Origin: Faecalicoccus pleomorphus DSM 20574
GTDB lineage: Bacteria > Bacillota_I > Bacilli_A > Erysipelotrichales > Erysipelotrichaceae
DNA length: 64,000 bases
Direction of reading: 5' to 3'
Assembly: GCF_000420345.1 (NCBI RefSeq)
Contig: NZ_ATUT01000004.1
Span: 1-64,000 of the forward strand
Below, piece after piece: positions 16,212 through 27,491 of this stretch. The position numbers and the translations under genes are program-made. Every line of letters starts with the position of its first letter. Within the stretch, counting starts at the first letter, position 1. The notes below the pieces were generated by a model. It was not told the DNA's origin and did no database searches. It worked only from the letters and a program-made list of their open reading frames with translations.

Positions 16212-17084
16212 TTACCGTTTTCCCTGGATCGTACTTGGAATCTGAAGATCGGTTTTAGTTCCTGTGTATCCGATGATCATAACTTGATCATTCTCGATCT
16301 TATACTTTAATCCCTGATACAAACCATTAACACTGACTACACAAGTTGCGGAAGCCGGTTCGGATTGTCCTTCATTTTTTCCAACACTGGTCACCGTAAT
16401 CTTGGCTGTACCGGCCCCTACAGCAGTAAGGGTCCCATTCTCGACTTTCACTACGTTTTCATCACTGGAAGTCCAAACCACTTCCTTATTTGTGATATCG
16501 GAGCCTTTATAACCCACAGAAATTTTTTCAGTTTCTCCTTCATCTAGTGTAAGTGTTGATGAAATAGATAATCCCGTTGGATAGATTTCTTCTGGCTTTT
16601 GATCTGAAACAATAATCGTACAAACCGCTTGTATAGTTGGCGATCCTGTAACAGTAGCTGTAATTTCTGCCTCTCCTTTTTGGTGGGTTATTAGATTTCC
16701 GTTGGCATCAACAGAAACAATCGAAGGGTCACTCGAACTCCAGCTGATACCCGTTGTCTTGTCCCAATTTTGTGCACCGGTAACCGCAACGACATTAAGA
16801 GCAGCAGTTTCATTCACACCCAGATTCAACAAGGTCGCATTAAGTGCAATTTTTGTTGGATATACAACCTCGTTCTCATCCAGTGTAACTGTATTTTTTG
16901 ATGCGACTTCTTCTGTTTCTTCCTGTATCGTCTTTCCTTGATCTAATTCTTGTGGAATCTTTGCAATTTCTTCTTGATTCACATCAGTTTCTTGCGCTTG
17001 AACGTTCCATGGTATGCCAGGAGCGATAGAACTGAGTGCAATTAAACCCGCAAAAATGACTTTTGAACACTTTGATCTTTTCAT
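16212..17084 (-). CDS. BspA-like surface protein, N-terminal part (truncated by frameshift)
   Basis: 290 codons: signal peptide (basic MKRSKCSK start, hydrophobic core, cleavage near AQA at about residue 31), then two Big_2 Ig-like domains (about 73-160 and 165-250) and the beginning of an LRR block that ends abruptly at IQGKR-stop. Adding one A to the A4 run at 16218-16221 restores IQGKTVTSIQDNAF, which joins the next frame (14479-16188) and matches the equivalent place in that fragment's own repeat. The whole gene would encode about 870 residues. AGGAGG is 35 bases from the ATG with a perfect hairpin in between (listed separately). Confidence 0.85.
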   Translation of the reverse strand: MKRSKCSKVIFAGLIALSSIAPGIPWNVQAQETDVNQEEIAKIPQELDQGKTIQEETEEVASKNTVTLDENEVVYPTKIALNATLLNLGVNETAALNVVAVTGAQNWDKTTGISWSSSDPSIVSVDANGNLITHQKGEAEITATVTGSPTIQAVCTIIVSDQKPEEIYPTGLSISSTLTLDEGETEKISVGYKGSDITNKEVVWTSSDENVVKVENGTLTAVGAGTAKITVTSVGKNEGQSEPASATCVVSVNGLYQGLKYKIENDQVMIIGYTGTKTDLQIPSTIQGKR

Positions 17085-17091
17085 GTTTGTC

Positions 17092-17125
17092 TCACAAGCA
17101 ACAAAGTATCTTGTGATTCCCTCCT
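17092..17125 (-). promoter_or_regulatory. SD sequence separated from the start codon by a perfect hairpin
   Basis: On the minus strand AGGAGG (17120-17125) is followed by TCACAAG (17110-17116), an 11-base loop and CTTGTGA (17092-17098), then 7 bases and the ATG at 17084. Linear distance from SD to ATG is 35 bases; with the 25-base hairpin folded it is 10, a normal spacing. No in-frame alternative start lies nearer the SD. Confidence 0.6.
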
Positions 17126-17143
17126 CTTCTTAAATACAAGCAG

Positions 17144-17171
17144 ATTATATCGCCTCTATTTTCAAGAACAA
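17144..17171 (-). promoter_or_regulatory. Promoter of the BspA-like gene
   Basis: TTGTTC (17166-17171), 16-base spacer, TATAAT (17144-17149) on the minus strand. Transcription would start about 12 bases before the SD. Confidence 0.6.
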
Positions 17172-17293
17172 TGGACATAAAGCGTGTTTAACAGACATTT
17201 AACTCAGCATTTGATTCATCTTATTATTTATTTCAAACTTATTATATTCTCATAACATTTTTATAACATTCCTTAAGGCGATGTTTTAACCAC

Positions 17294-17322
17294 AAAAAAA
17301 GAGAGCGAGTAGCTCTCTTTTT
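17294..17322 (-). terminator. Terminator of rpoBC
   Basis: AAAAAGAGAGC and GCTCTCTTTTT form an 11-bp stem with a 5-base loop, directly after the rpoC stop and followed by more T on the minus strand. Confidence 0.9.
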
Positions 17323-17323
17323 G

Positions 17324-20300
17324 TTATTCTGCACTTAATGTTGAATCGGATTCATGAATATCGATTGATTCCACATCCAGACTTGCATCCCCAAGAATGC
17401 TTTCTGCCTCAGCGGCATCTTCATGCAGGCTTGCTTCTTCATCTAAAGAATTTGCCCCTACGATCTTATCGAATTCTTCATCTTCATTTTCGTGCATACG
17501 AGCTAAACGTTTATCACGCAGCTCTTTTGCCTTTTCTTTAACCAGTTCATTTTGAGGTCGATTACCGGTACATCCCGTTCCTGCCGGAATCAGTTTACCG
17601 ATAATAACGTTTTCCTTCAAACCGATCAAATGATCGACTTTACCTTTGATTGTCGCATCGGTAAGTACTTTTGTCGTTTCCTGGAAACTTGCCGCAGAAA
17701 GGAAAGAATCCGTTTCTACCGAAGCCTTGGAAATACCTAACAATACCGGTTTAAACTGTGCCGGTGTTTTTCCTGTCAACAACGCATCACGGTTGATCTT
17801 AGTGATGTTGTTCAAGGATAACTGCACACCTACATTCAAGTCGGTATCACCACTGTCGGTTACGATGACACGTTTCATCATCTGTTTAATCATAACTTCC
17901 AGGTGCTTATCGGAAATTTCGATACCCTGAGACTGGTAAACCTTCTTAACTTCCTTCAAAATGTAGTCTTGTACTTCACGTACACCGGCTACACGAAGCA
18001 GTTCTTTTGGATCTAATGGTCCTTCTGTCAAAGCTGTACCGGCTTCGATATGTTCACCGACCTGTACCCACGGACGCATGGTCTGGTTGGCATTGATCTT
18101 GTGTGAAATGCTTTCGCTTTCACTGGTAATGATAACCTCCTGACGCATTGTACCTTCAATACGTTCAATTGAAGTAATCTCACCGCTGATCTGGGCAATG
18201 ACCGCTACCCCTTTTGGACAACGGGCTTCAAACAACTCCTCAACACGAGGCAAACCTTGTGTGATATCCCCGGTTCCGGAACCGGCAACACCACCGGTAT
18301 GGAATGTACGCATGGTCAGCTGTGTACCTGGCTCACCGATACTTTGTGCCGCCATGATACCAATAGCTTCACCCACTTCAACATCTTTTCCGGTTGCCAT
18401 GTTACGTCCGTAACACTTACGACATACACCGGAACGAGATTTACAAGTAAATACTGAACGGATATACATACCTTCGATACCTGTATCGACGATACGTTTT
18501 GCCAATTCTTCGGTAATGAACTCATCACTGGCAATGATCAGTTCGCCTGTTTTTGGATCGGTCACATCTTGTTTTGAGTAACGTCCGATCAAACGATCCA
18601 TCAATGGTTCGATCACTGTATTGTTCTTGCGATCGACTAATGCTTCTACCCAATAACCGCGGTCAGTTCCACAGTCGTCTTCTTTGATGATAACATCCTG
18701 GGCAACGTCAACCAAACGACGAGTCAGATATCCAGATTCGGCTGTTTTCAAGGCGGTATCGGTCAAACCTTTACGCACACCATGTGTACTGGTAAAGAAT
18801 TCGGATACGTTCAATCCTTCACGGAAACAAGAGTAGATCGGTACCTCGATAATAGAGGATACATATTCGCCCCCGCTGGATTTACCATGACCCGGTTTAG
18901 CCATCAATCCACGCATACCGGCCAACTGTGTAAAGTTAGAACGGTTACCACGGGCACCGGAACGAGCCATCATGTTGATTGGGTTTTTACGAGGCAGATT
19001 GGCTAACAATTCGTCGGCAATCTCATCCTTTACATTTTCCCAAAGTTTATTCAAATGGCGTTCCCATTCTTCCATCGTCAACATACCTTTTTTCTGCAGA
19101 CGTTTTAATTCTTCGGCTTTATTACGACCATATTCGACATGCTCTTCTTTATTTGGTGCTACCTCGATATCACTTAAAGATACCGTAATACCCGCAACTG
19201 TCGAATATTTAAATCCCATGGATTTGATCTGGTCCAGAATTTCAGCTGTTTGATCAACAGAATAACGGTTGAAGACTTCGGCAATAACTTTTCCTAAATC
19301 TTTTTTCTTTACAGCCGGTGTGATTTCTAAATTTGCGATGTATTTCTTCACATCCATGCCCGGCTGTACAAAATATTTATCCGGTGTTTTTTCAAAGTTT
19401 TCCTTTGAGACTTCATTCAAATATGGGAAGTCTTCCGGGAACATTGAGTTAAAGATCAATTTTCCGACCGTTGTCACTAAATAATCATTTTCATGAATCA
19501 GATCGAAGCTTGTTTTCTTTAAGCCACGTACCGGTAAAGCAATACGTGAATGCAGATGTACCTGTCCAGTCTGATAGGCCATCATCACTTCTTTTTCATC
19601 TAAGTAAACATGTCCTTCATTAGCAGCATATGTTCTCCATTGCGCGGCTTCTTTTGGACAGTCTTTGTCTTCATAACGCTGGGCTTCTTCTTCCAACTCT
19701 TGTTTGGTTTCTTCCATGGTTAGATAGAAGTTACCCATAACCATATCCTGCCCTGGAGTAACGATTGGTTTACCATCCTTAGGACCTAAGATATTATGGC
19801 TTCCTAACATCATAACCAGGGCTTCCGCACGAGCTTCTTCACTCAATGGTACGTGAATGGCCATCTGGTCACCGTCAAAGTCGGCATTGAAGGCTGTACA
19901 TACTAATGGGTGCAAACGCATAGCACGTCCTTCAACCAGTTTTGGCAAGAAGGCCTGAATACCTAAGCGGTGCAATGTCGGCGCACGGTTCATCAATACT
20001 GGATAGCCATCAATAACCTTTTCCACGACATCCCACATCTTAGGATCACGGCGTTCAATCAGTTTTTCCGCATTTTTAGGATTTGCAGCTAAACCCTGGT
20101 TCACGATTTCATTGATGATGAATGGTTTAAACAGGTTGACTGCCATTTCACGTGGAATACCACACTGATACATCTTCAGATCCGGTCCAACGGCGATAAC
20201 ACTTCGTCCAGAGAAGTCAACACGTTTTCCTAACAAGTTCTGACGGAAACGGCCCTGTTTACCCTTTAAGGAATGAGACAGAGATTTCAAGGCACGTCCA

Positions 20301-21226
20301 CCGGCACCGGTAATCGGTTTGGAACGACGTCCGTTATCAATCAGCGCATCCACTGCTTCCTGTAACATACGTTTTTCGTTTTGAACGATAATGTTTGGTG
20401 TTCCTAAATCCAACAGCTTACGCAGACGGTTGTTTCGCGTAATGACACGACGATATAAATCGTTTAGATCGCTGGTTGCGAAACGTCCACCATCCAGCTG
20501 CAACATAGGACGCAGATCCGGTGGTATTACCGGAATATTGGTCAGGATCATCCATTCCGGTTCGTTTTCACTTTGACGGAACGCATTGATCGTATCCAAA
20601 CGTTTGATCAACTTTTTACGTTTTTCACCCTGGGCTTTATCCAAAGCTTCCTGTACGTTCTGATATTCTTCTTCCAGATCAACATCCTGTAACAAACGAA
20701 GTACGGCTTCGGCTCCGGTCTGTGCCGTAAAAGCCTGACTTCCGTAAATCGCGATATTTTCACGATATTCTCTTTCCGAAAGAATTTGTTTATAGGCTAA
20801 GTCCGTATCCTTTGGATCAGTTACGATATAGCTGACAAAATATACAACTTCTTCCAACTGTTTTGGTGTCACATCCAACAACAAAGCCATACGGCTGGGG
20901 ATTCCACGCAAGTACCAGATATGAGCCACAGGTGCTGCTAAATGAATGTGTCCCATACGTTCACGACGAACGCTGGCCTTTGTGATTTCTACCCCACAAC
21001 GGTCGCAGACAACACCCTTAAAGCGCACTTTTTTATATTTTCCACAGGCACATTCCCAGTCCTTGGTTGGACCGAAAATGCGCTCGCAGTATAAACCGTC
21101 ACGTTCTGCTTTTTGTGAACGGTAGTTGATTGTTTCCGGTTTCGTAACTTCACCATGCGACCACTTTAAAATGGTTTCCGGCGAAGCTAAACGTACCTGA
21201 ATTGAGGCAAAATTATTGATTGACAT
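17324..21226 (-). CDS. rpoC: DNA-directed RNA polymerase subunit beta'
   Basis: 1300 residues, normal for a Bacillota beta' without large insertions. The N-terminal zinc-binding cysteines are in the CACGKYKKV and CDRCGVE blocks (about 60-80). The catalytic NADFDGD is at 447-453, and the second zinc site is near [11 protein letters not shown] (about residue 900). The C-terminus is an acidic tail. Only 3 bases separate it from the rpoB stop. With rpoB it forms the catalytic centre of RNA polymerase. Confidence 0.98.
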   Translation of the reverse strand: MSINNFASIQVRLASPETILKWSHGEVTKPETINYRSQKAERDGLYCERIFGPTKDWECACGKYKKVRFKGVVCDRCGVEITKASVRRERMGHIHLAAPVAHIWYLRGIPSRMALLLDVTPKQLEEVVYFVSYIVTDPKDTDLAYKQILSEREYRENIAIYGSQAFTAQTGAEAVLRLLQDVDLEEEYQNVQEALDKAQGEKRKKLIKRLDTINAFRQSENEPEWMILTNIPVIPPDLRPMLQLDGGRFATSDLNDLYRRVITRNNRLRKLLDLGTPNIIVQNEKRMLQEAVDALIDNGRRSKPITGAGGRALKSLSHSLKGKQGRFRQNLLGKRVDFSGRSVIAVGPDLKMYQCGIPREMAVNLFKPFIINEIVNQGLAANPKNAEKLIERRDPKMWDVVEKVIDGYPVLMNRAPTLHRLGIQAFLPKLVEGRAMRLHPLVCTAFNADFDGDQMAIHVPLSEEARAEALVMMLGSHNILGPKDGKPIVTPGQDMVMGNFYLTMEETKQELEEEAQRYEDKDCPKEAAQWRTYAANEGHVYLDEKEVMMAYQTGQVHLHSRIALPVRGLKKTSFDLIHENDYLVTTVGKLIFNSMFPEDFPYLNEVSKENFEKTPDKYFVQPGMDVKKYIANLEITPAVKKKDLGKVIAEVFNRYSVDQTAEILDQIKSMGFKYSTVAGITVSLSDIEVAPNKEEHVEYGRNKAEELKRLQKKGMLTMEEWERHLNKLWENVKDEIADELLANLPRKNPINMMARSGARGNRSNFTQLAGMRGLMAKPGHGKSSGGEYVSSIIEVPIYSCFREGLNVSEFFTSTHGVRKGLTDTALKTAESGYLTRRLVDVAQDVIIKEDDCGTDRGYWVEALVDRKNNTVIEPLMDRLIGRYSKQDVTDPKTGELIIASDEFITEELAKRIVDTGIEGMYIRSVFTCKSRSGVCRKCYGRNMATGKDVEVGEAIGIMAAQSIGEPGTQLTMRTFHTGGVAGSGTGDITQGLPRVEELFEARCPKGVAVIAQISGEITSIERIEGTMRQEVIITSESESISHKINANQTMRPWVQVGEHIEAGTALTEGPLDPKELLRVAGVREVQDYILKEVKKVYQSQGIEISDKHLEVMIKQMMKRVIVTDSGDTDLNVGVQLSLNNITKINRDALLTGKTPAQFKPVLLGISKASVETDSFLSAASFQETTKVLTDATIKGKVDHLIGLKENVIIGKLIPAGTGCTGNRPQNELVKEKAKELRDKRLARMHENEDEEFDKIVGANSLDEEASLHEDAAEAESILGDASLDVESIDIHESDSTLSAE

Positions 21227-21229
21227 GTA

Positions 21230-24200
21230 TTACTCAGCCTCCTCTTCTTCTATTTCATCGGTATTTTCTTCTTCCATATCGTTGACAAGTTCTTCTTTTG
21301 GAAGCGGTTGATGTGCTACTGGCACATCATCGTCATCATCCGGGTTCAGATCAACTTCATTGTTGTTTTCATCCAACAGACGAACATCGATAGCCAAACC
21401 TTGCAGCTCGTGTACCAATACACGGAAAGATTCAGGAACACCCGGTTCCGGAATGTCCTTACCTTTGATGATGGCTTCATATGTCTTGATACGTCCCTGA
21501 ATATCATCGGATTTGATTGTTAAGATTTCCTGCAGTGTATGTGCAGCCCCATAAGCTTCCAAAGCCCAAACTTCCATCTCTCCGAAACGCTGACCACCAT
21601 TTTGTGCTTTACCACCTAACGGCTGCTGCGTTACTAGTGAATATGGCCCTGTAGCACGGGCATGCAGCTTGTCGTCAACCATGTGTGCCAGCTTGATCAT
21701 ATACATGACACCGACACTGATTCGTTCATCAAATGGCTGACCGGTCTGTCCGTCATACAATACTTGTTTACCATCGCTTGTCATCTGTGCTTCTTTCATG
21801 ATGTCGGCCAATTCTTCATTGGATACACCATCGAATACCGGTGTGGCAAATTTGACACCAAGCTTTTTAGCGGCATAGCCTAAATGGATTTCCAAAATCT
21901 GTCCAATGTTCATACGTGATGGCACACCAAATGGGTTCAAAATAATATCAATTGGCGTTCCATCAGCCGTAAATGGCATATCCTCGATCGGAAGGATCTT
22001 AGAGATAACACCCTTGTTTCCATGTCGTCCAGACATCTTATCCCCTTCAGAGATCTTACGTTTCTGAACAATATAGACTTTCACACGCATATTCACTCCC
22101 GGTGGAAGTTCGGATCCATCACCGCGTTTAAAGACACGGATAGAATGCACGATACCGGCTCCACCATGAGGAACCTTCAAAGAGTTGTCACGAACTTCAC
22201 GTGATTTCTCACCAAAAATAGCCAATAACAGTTTTTCTTCCGGTGATACTTCACTCTGTCCTTTCGGCGTTACCTTACCAACTAAGATATCGCCCTCTTT
22301 TACTTCGGCACCGACCATGATAATTCCGTTTTCATCCAACTTACGAACCGCACTTTCACCCACGTTTGGAATATCACGGGTAATTTCTTCCGGTCCTAAC
22401 TTTGTATCACGGCAGTCAATATCGTATTCTTCAATATGAATGGATGTATAAACATCATCGCTGACCATACGTTCAGACATGATAATGGCATCCTCGTAGT
22501 TATAACCATACCAGGTCATGTAGGCAATCGTTACGTTTTGTCCTAAGGCCAATTCACCGTTTTCCATCGAAGGACCATCGGCTAAAATATCGCCTTTTTC
22601 TACTTTTTCACCAACTTCTACGATTGGACGCTGGTTGATGCAGGTAGAAGCATTGCTTCGGGCAAATTTACGCAACTGATAGGTATGTTCTTTATGATCT
22701 TCCGTTTCCACAACAATGCGAAGACTATCGACATACTTAATGGTTCCATCTTCCTTGGCAACGATTCCGACACCGGAGTCTTTGGCAATCTTGTGTTCGA
22801 TTCCAGTTCCGACATATGGTGAATGCGGCTGCAACAAAGGTACGGCCTGACGCTGCATGTTGGCACCCATCAGGGCACGGGAAGCATCGTCATTTTCCAG
22901 GAATGGGATACAAGCTGTGGCTACCGATACGATCTGTTTTGGACTAACGTCAGCCAGTTCTACATCCTCACGATTGGCAATGATCGTTTCCCCACCTTTA
23001 CGCACAACGACATGTTCATTGATCAAACGACCATCACGAACCTCGTTGGCCTGGGCAATCAGGTAATCACTTTCTTCATCGGCGCTTAAATACACCGCTT
23101 CTTCCTGTACGGTACCATCTTTATTGACAATACGATATGGTGTCTGAATGAATCCATATTCGTTGATCTTAGCATACGATGTCAAGTTGGAAATCAAACC
23201 AATGTTTGGACCTTCTGGGGTTTCGATTGGACAAATACGACCATAGTGAGAAGTATGAACATCTCGAACCTCGAAACCGGCACGATCACGTGTCAAACCA
23301 CCAGGTCCTAAGGCAGAAATACGACGTTTGTTTGTCAATTCAGCCAATGGGTTCTGCTGGTCCATGAACTGTGAAAGCTGTGAACTCGAGAAGAATTCCT
23401 TGATAGCCGCTGTTAACGGACGAATGTTTGTCAGCTTTCTTGGTGTCAGGTTCTCCAATTCCTGAATGGACATACGCTCTTTGACAACACGTTCCATACG
23501 AGATAGACCGATACGGAACTGGTTTTGGATCAGTTCACCAACTGAACGAATACGACGGTTTCCCAACATATCGATATCATCGGTCGTACCTACACCTTCC
23601 ATAACATTCATATTATAAGAGAAGAAGGCATACATATCCGACATAGTGATCGTGTGCTTATTGGCCAATGGATCATTTCCGCAGATCTTGATTTCATCGC
23701 CTTCTTTATCGATGACATAGACTTCCTGTACACAGGCACCGATCAACCATGCGGTGATTTCTTCCTGGTTGGCACGAATACGCAAGGCCTTCACAACATC
23801 CTCTTCCAGAGTATCCGGCTCTACACCTACGGTATAGCGTGGTGCTACTAATTCCATCTGCGCATCCACAATATCCTGTCCTTTGGCATTGGTCAAACGA
23901 CCCAAAGCATATAAACGCTGTCCATAGTTAAATACAGACTCACTGTTTTCAGCTGTCAAAACAACCGGGCGAGCGATCAATCCACCGTAAACGGCAATTT
24001 CTTCCACTTCCTGCAGTTCTTTAACATCTTGTGCGGTCAGTACAGTTCCCTGTTCGTAATATACGCCATCCACTTCTACATCTTTCGCCAGAATTCGTCC
24101 GATCAAGCCACTGTTATAGCTTGTTGGAACGCTGACGATGTCTTCTTCATGGAATTCAGAACGGAACGGATAAGGCGTACAATATGGTCCTTTGGCAAGC

Positions 24201-25324
24201 TGTTCACGTAGTGCATTTCGCTGGTCACGATGAATCACCGTACCCTTTTCCATAAACACATTGCCATCGACATCCACGATATCATGCGCAAGCGTTGTAC
24301 CATCCATTCGAGCAATCGCATTCAATTTTTTACGCAGCTTATAACGTCCGGCTTTTGTCAGATCATAACGACGATGATCAAAGAACTTTGCCTGCATTAA
24401 CGTAATGGAACCATTTAACGTAGGAATTTCATCACTTCTCTGGTTTTCATAGAAAGACAATAAAGCTTCCTGTGTCGTCTTCACTTTGTCATTCAACAAT
24501 GTGTTTTCAATTTCTTCATATTTTCCAAAGAACGCCGTATATAACAACAAATACAAGTTCATGTATTCACGATTTTCCGGATCTGTTGCGACTTCATCCC
24601 AGTTTCTTCCCATGGCCTTTAAGAAGATTTCCATCTGTGTTGTATCTGTTGTATTTTCATTCACTTCCAGATTCAAAGACATACCGATTGCTTTAAAAAG
24701 GATCGTAAATAAAATCTTACGGCGACGGTCGATTGATACATTGATTGTTCTTCCGTTTGATGTCTTCTTTTGTTCAGTCATGAATTCCAGCCAAGTTCCA
24801 CGACTTGGAATCAATTCACAAGCATAGTTTTGTTTTCCGGTTTTTTCATCGTAACTTTCCGAGAAATAAGCCCCCGGACTACGCACGATCTGCGAAACGA
24901 TAACACGTTCCGCTCCATTGATGATAAATGTTCCGGTTTCCGTCATTAACGGGAAGTCACCTAAATAAACTTCTTCGTTTTTCGTAACAACTTCTCCGGT
25001 GTCCGTATCAGTAATTTCCAGTTCCATTTCCGCATACAAAGGTGCTGCATAATTGCACTCTCTGTACATGGATTCTTCCGCATTATATTTTGGCTGTGCA
25101 AAATGATAGCGAAGAAAGTTCAATTTGATATTTTTTCCGTAGTTTTCAATCGGATAAATTTCTTCGAATACTTCCTGAATTCCCTGTCTGGTAAACCATT
25201 TAAATGAATTGGTCTGAATCTCAACAAGGTTAGGTAATTCCAGTTTTCCACTTACTTTGGAATAATCTCGACGTGTTGCTTTTTTGCCACATTCGAGGAT
25301 GTGATACGCTTTGTTTGTGTCCAT
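21230..25324 (-). CDS. rpoB: DNA-directed RNA polymerase subunit beta
   Basis: 1364 residues. Typical beta blocks include the rifampicin-region [20 protein letters not shown] (starting near residue 510), [18 protein letters not shown] and the C-terminal region with [19 protein letters not shown]. An acidic tail rich in D and E ends the protein. The second in-frame ATG (25322-25324) is chosen: GAAAGG lies 9 bases upstream of it but directly abuts the first ATG. No ribosomal protein genes (rplJ, rplL) precede it; it has its own promoter at 25405-25433, and a GNAT gene on the same strand lies upstream. Confidence 0.98.
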   Translation of the reverse strand: MDTNKAYHILECGKKATRRDYSKVSGKLELPNLVEIQTNSFKWFTRQGIQEVFEEIYPIENYGKNIKLNFLRYHFAQPKYNAEESMYRECNYAAPLYAEMELEITDTDTGEVVTKNEEVYLGDFPLMTETGTFIINGAERVIVSQIVRSPGAYFSESYDEKTGKQNYACELIPSRGTWLEFMTEQKKTSNGRTINVSIDRRRKILFTILFKAIGMSLNLEVNENTTDTTQMEIFLKAMGRNWDEVATDPENREYMNLYLLLYTAFFGKYEEIENTLLNDKVKTTQEALLSFYENQRSDEIPTLNGSITLMQAKFFDHRRYDLTKAGRYKLRKKLNAIARMDGTTLAHDIVDVDGNVFMEKGTVIHRDQRNALREQLAKGPYCTPYPFRSEFHEEDIVSVPTSYNSGLIGRILAKDVEVDGVYYEQGTVLTAQDVKELQEVEEIAVYGGLIARPVVLTAENSESVFNYGQRLYALGRLTNAKGQDIVDAQMELVAPRYTVGVEPDTLEEDVVKALRIRANQEEITAWLIGACVQEVYVIDKEGDEIKICGNDPLANKHTITMSDMYAFFSYNMNVMEGVGTTDDIDMLGNRRIRSVGELIQNQFRIGLSRMERVVKERMSIQELENLTPRKLTNIRPLTAAIKEFFSSSQLSQFMDQQNPLAELTNKRRISALGPGGLTRDRAGFEVRDVHTSHYGRICPIETPEGPNIGLISNLTSYAKINEYGFIQTPYRIVNKDGTVQEEAVYLSADEESDYLIAQANEVRDGRLINEHVVVRKGGETIIANREDVELADVSPKQIVSVATACIPFLENDDASRALMGANMQRQAVPLLQPHSPYVGTGIEHKIAKDSGVGIVAKEDGTIKYVDSLRIVVETEDHKEHTYQLRKFARSNASTCINQRPIVEVGEKVEKGDILADGPSMENGELALGQNVTIAYMTWYGYNYEDAIIMSERMVSDDVYTSIHIEEYDIDCRDTKLGPEEITRDIPNVGESAVRKLDENGIIMVGAEVKEGDILVGKVTPKGQSEVSPEEKLLLAIFGEKSREVRDNSLKVPHGGAGIVHSIRVFKRGDGSELPPGVNMRVKVYIVQKRKISEGDKMSGRHGNKGVISKILPIEDMPFTADGTPIDIILNPFGVPSRMNIGQILEIHLGYAAKKLGVKFATPVFDGVSNEELADIMKEAQMTSDGKQVLYDGQTGQPFDERISVGVMYMIKLAHMVDDKLHARATGPYSLVTQQPLGGKAQNGGQRFGEMEVWALEAYGAAHTLQEILTIKSDDIQGRIKTYEAIIKGKDIPEPGVPESFRVLVHELQGLAIDVRLLDENNNEVDLNPDDDDDVPVAHQPLPKEELVNDMEEENTDEIEEEEAE

Positions 25325-25404
25325 GCATGCCATCCTTTCGTTGATTTTTGTCTTGCGTCGTAGCTAAAGGCGCACTACCCCCTTAGACTATTATGCAATT
25401 TATT

Positions 25405-25433
25405 ATATTAGCTTATAGAATGCAAACTGTCAA
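25405..25433 (-). promoter_or_regulatory. Promoter of rpoBC
   Basis: Consensus TTGACA (25428-25433), 17-base spacer, TAATAT (25405-25410). The leader to the rpoB start is about 75 bases and no attenuator is seen in it. Confidence 0.8.
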
Positions 25434-25512
25434 TTCTATATTAACACATTTTCTTGACAAATTTTAAAAAATGTTCTTTCCCCGAAAAAATCGGCCTTTT
25501 TCCATACTTTCC

Positions 25513-25914
25513 TTAAAATTGTTTACGCACCATAGCTGAATAATTCACATACTCAAAAAAACCATAGCGTGTGTAAAAGATTTTTGTGGATGGATCGGAA
25601 GAAATCACTTTTATATAGAGCAGCTCATCAAAAAAGCTTAAAATCTGTTTCATCATCTGGTCCGCAATATGCATTCCCTGATATTCGGGATCGACTAAAA
25701 GATAATGAAGAAACGCAACGGTTTGACCATCATCTAAAGCACGTACCAGTCCGACCAGTCGATCTTGATCCCAGGCTGAAATCACATGTGTCGAGTTTCG
25801 CATTGCTTTTTCCAGCTTTTCCGGATAATTGCCCGACTCCCAGTTTACAGATAAAAACAGTCTTTGCAGCTGCGATGCGCTAAATTCCTTTGTATCCTTG
25901 TATTCAATAGGCAT
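25513..25914 (-). CDS. GNAT family N-acetyltransferase
   Basis: 133 residues, a compact GNAT fold. LHYLLVDPEYQGMHIADQMM (about residues 70-90) covers beta4 and the acetyl-CoA pyrophosphate-binding loop, here QGMHIA, a variant of the usual Q/RxxGxG/A. FYTRYGF near 120 is the common C-terminal motif. Substrate unknown. The ATG at 25912-25914 is used because GAGAGG lies 7 bases upstream; the open frame continues 29 codons 5' but through the terminator of the preceding HAD gene. Confidence 0.82.
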   Translation of the reverse strand: MPIEYKDTKEFSASQLQRLFLSVNWESGNYPEKLEKAMRNSTHVISAWDQDRLVGLVRALDDGQTVAFLHYLLVDPEYQGMHIADQMMKQILSFFDELLYIKVISSDPSTKIFYTRYGFFEYVNYSAMVRKQF

Positions 25915-25944
25915 CTTTTTTCCTCTCACTTTCCCTGTATCCAA

Positions 25945-25979
25945 AAATAAAGAAAAAGATCTCATCACAAGATCTTTAT
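25945..25979 (-). terminator. Terminator of the HAD hydrolase gene
   Basis: AAAGATCT (25970-25977 on minus) pairs with AGATCTTT (25955-25962), followed by TTCTTTATTTTT. It overlaps the HAD stop codon. Confidence 0.85.
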
Positions 25980-26797
25980 TCTGTTTCCAGTACATGCTCA
26001 AACAAAAAACGTCCTAATGCACTTTCATCATTTGTATATTCACTGACCACATTGGCAGCCGCTTTGGCACCATCCGATCCATTTTTCATGCAGACACCCA
26101 TGCCTACCTTCTCTAACATCTGAATATCATTGGCTTCATCGCCAAAGGCCACACAGTTTTCCAGATTCACCCCAAAGTGCTTGCACAGCTTTTGAATTCC
26201 ATACCCTTTATTGATAGCCGGATCACAATATTCAAACAAGTTATTGGCCGTATTAAAACCAACACAGTCTTCTCGTTTAAACTTTTTAGAGCGCTCTAAA
26301 ACTTGTGGCATATATTCTGGATCACAATAAATGATCAGCTTGTTCACTGTTCGATCCTTCAAGAAACTTTCCAGATCGATTTCAATTTCGGTTTCACCAA
26401 ACAACTTCGCATGCGCTCTTGTTTCCGGAGTGGATTTACTGGTATAGCGAATATCCCCAACCAACACATGAAAAATGACATCCATATCCTGATAAAAATG
26501 TATGATATCCAGTATGATCTCTCCATCCAATAAATGATATTCTTCTTTGGTACGACGACGTATATCATAGATCACACCGCCATTCATCCCCATGATAAAG
26601 CTGACACTGTCCGCAATCTTCCATTGTTCAAGCATCGCATGCACAGTTTCTACCGGACGTCCGGAAGCGATACCGAATAAGATTCCCTGATGTTTTAAAG
26701 CGCTGATGGCCTTACGATTAAGATCGGATACTTCCTTTTGACTGTTCAAAAAAGTTCCATCTAGATCAGTTGCCACTAAAGTCACTGTATTCTTCAT
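25976..26797 (-). CDS. Cof-type HAD family hydrolase
   Basis: 273 residues. HAD motif I is DLDGT (D11, D13), motif II the ASGR block near 45, the motif III lysine INKGYG near 195 and motif IV GDEANDIQML near 220, with a C2-type cap between. Such Cof/YidA-like enzymes dephosphorylate sugar phosphates or cofactor intermediates; the substrate is not determinable here. AAAGGAGAG precedes the ATG. It lies 16 bases after the phosphoesterase gene and is probably cotranscribed with it. Confidence 0.9.
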   Translation of the reverse strand: MKNTVTLVATDLDGTFLNSQKEVSDLNRKAISALKHQGILFGIASGRPVETVHAMLEQWKIADSVSFIMGMNGGVIYDIRRRTKEEYHLLDGEIILDIIHFYQDMDVIFHVLVGDIRYTSKSTPETRAHAKLFGETEIEIDLESFLKDRTVNKLIIYCDPEYMPQVLERSKKFKREDCVGFNTANNLFEYCDPAINKGYGIQKLCKHFGVNLENCVAFGDEANDIQMLEKVGMGVCMKNGSDGAKAAANVVSEYTNDESALGRFLFEHVLETE

Positions 26798-26813
26798 ACG
26801 TTCTCTCCTTTAA

Positions 26814-27449
26814 TTATTTCATTTCCAAAGCTTGCTCGTTCTTTCTTCGCTGTTGATCGATTGCGATCCATTCATCCAATGTCATAGGCTGATAATCAGA
26901 ATACATGCAGAAACAATTGATAAATTGACATGATACGTGTTCCATACTCCCCGCAATACTGCGATGCATCTGCTTTTGGACAAAGTTTTGATACGCATCC
27001 AGGTACATTTGATCCTGCGTTTTATGAATATGCCCATGCAGCATAAACGTTTTGGGATTGCCGCTTTCATCTTTTCTATATTGTCCATTGTAACAGGCAA
27101 TCGGATAATGACAAAGAACGACCTTTCGTTTATTTTCATTCAATTCCGCATAGTCTTTGATCCATAAAAAGCGGGAGGCATCAAAGTCCTTATCGTTTAG
27201 AAAGTGGTCATGGTTTCCCTTGATCAAGTACAGACGTCCATGAAGCTGCTTCAAAACTTCCTGGGTTTCATCGGCCTTTCCCCAACTGAAATCACCTAAT
27301 ATGACAACTTCATCATTCTTTCGCACTTTCGCATTCCACTGCTCGATCATATAAGCGTTCATCGCCTCCACCGATTCAAAACCTCTTTGATCCATATGTT
27401 CATTTAATGCACGATGAAAAAAATGACAGTCCGCAATATAATAGCGCAT
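26814..27449 (-). CDS. Metallophosphoesterase family protein
   Basis: 211 residues with calcineurin-like metal-binding motifs in order: DCH near residue 7, GDFSWG near 52, GNHDH near 79, CHYP near 113 and GHIH near 138. The order and spacing fit the small bacterial phosphoesterases often listed as YfcE-like or phage-like. Substrate unknown. GGGAGGTGAG lies just before the ATG. First gene of a two-gene unit with the HAD hydrolase. Confidence 0.88.
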   Translation of the reverse strand: MRYYIADCHFFHRALNEHMDQRGFESVEAMNAYMIEQWNAKVRKNDEVVILGDFSWGKADETQEVLKQLHGRLYLIKGNHDHFLNDKDFDASRFLWIKDYAELNENKRKVVLCHYPIACYNGQYRKDESGNPKTFMLHGHIHKTQDQMYLDAYQNFVQKQMHRSIAGSMEHVSCQFINCFCMYSDYQPMTLDEWIAIDQQRRKNEQALEMK

Positions 27450-27465
27450 GATCTCACCTCCCTAA

Positions 27466-27491
27466 TGAAAAAAAGCGGTCAAGCCGCTTTA
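27466..27491 (-). terminator. Terminator of the lipoprotein gene
   Basis: AAAGCGG/CCGCTTT stem with a 5-base loop (27472-27478 and 27484-27490) followed by seven T on the minus strand; it begins within the stop codon region of the lipoprotein gene. Confidence 0.9.

Noticed and set aside
16218-16221. Programmed ribosomal frameshift in the BspA-like gene
   Set aside because: No slippery heptamer fits the needed shift and no stimulatory element is obvious; a one-base loss is simpler.
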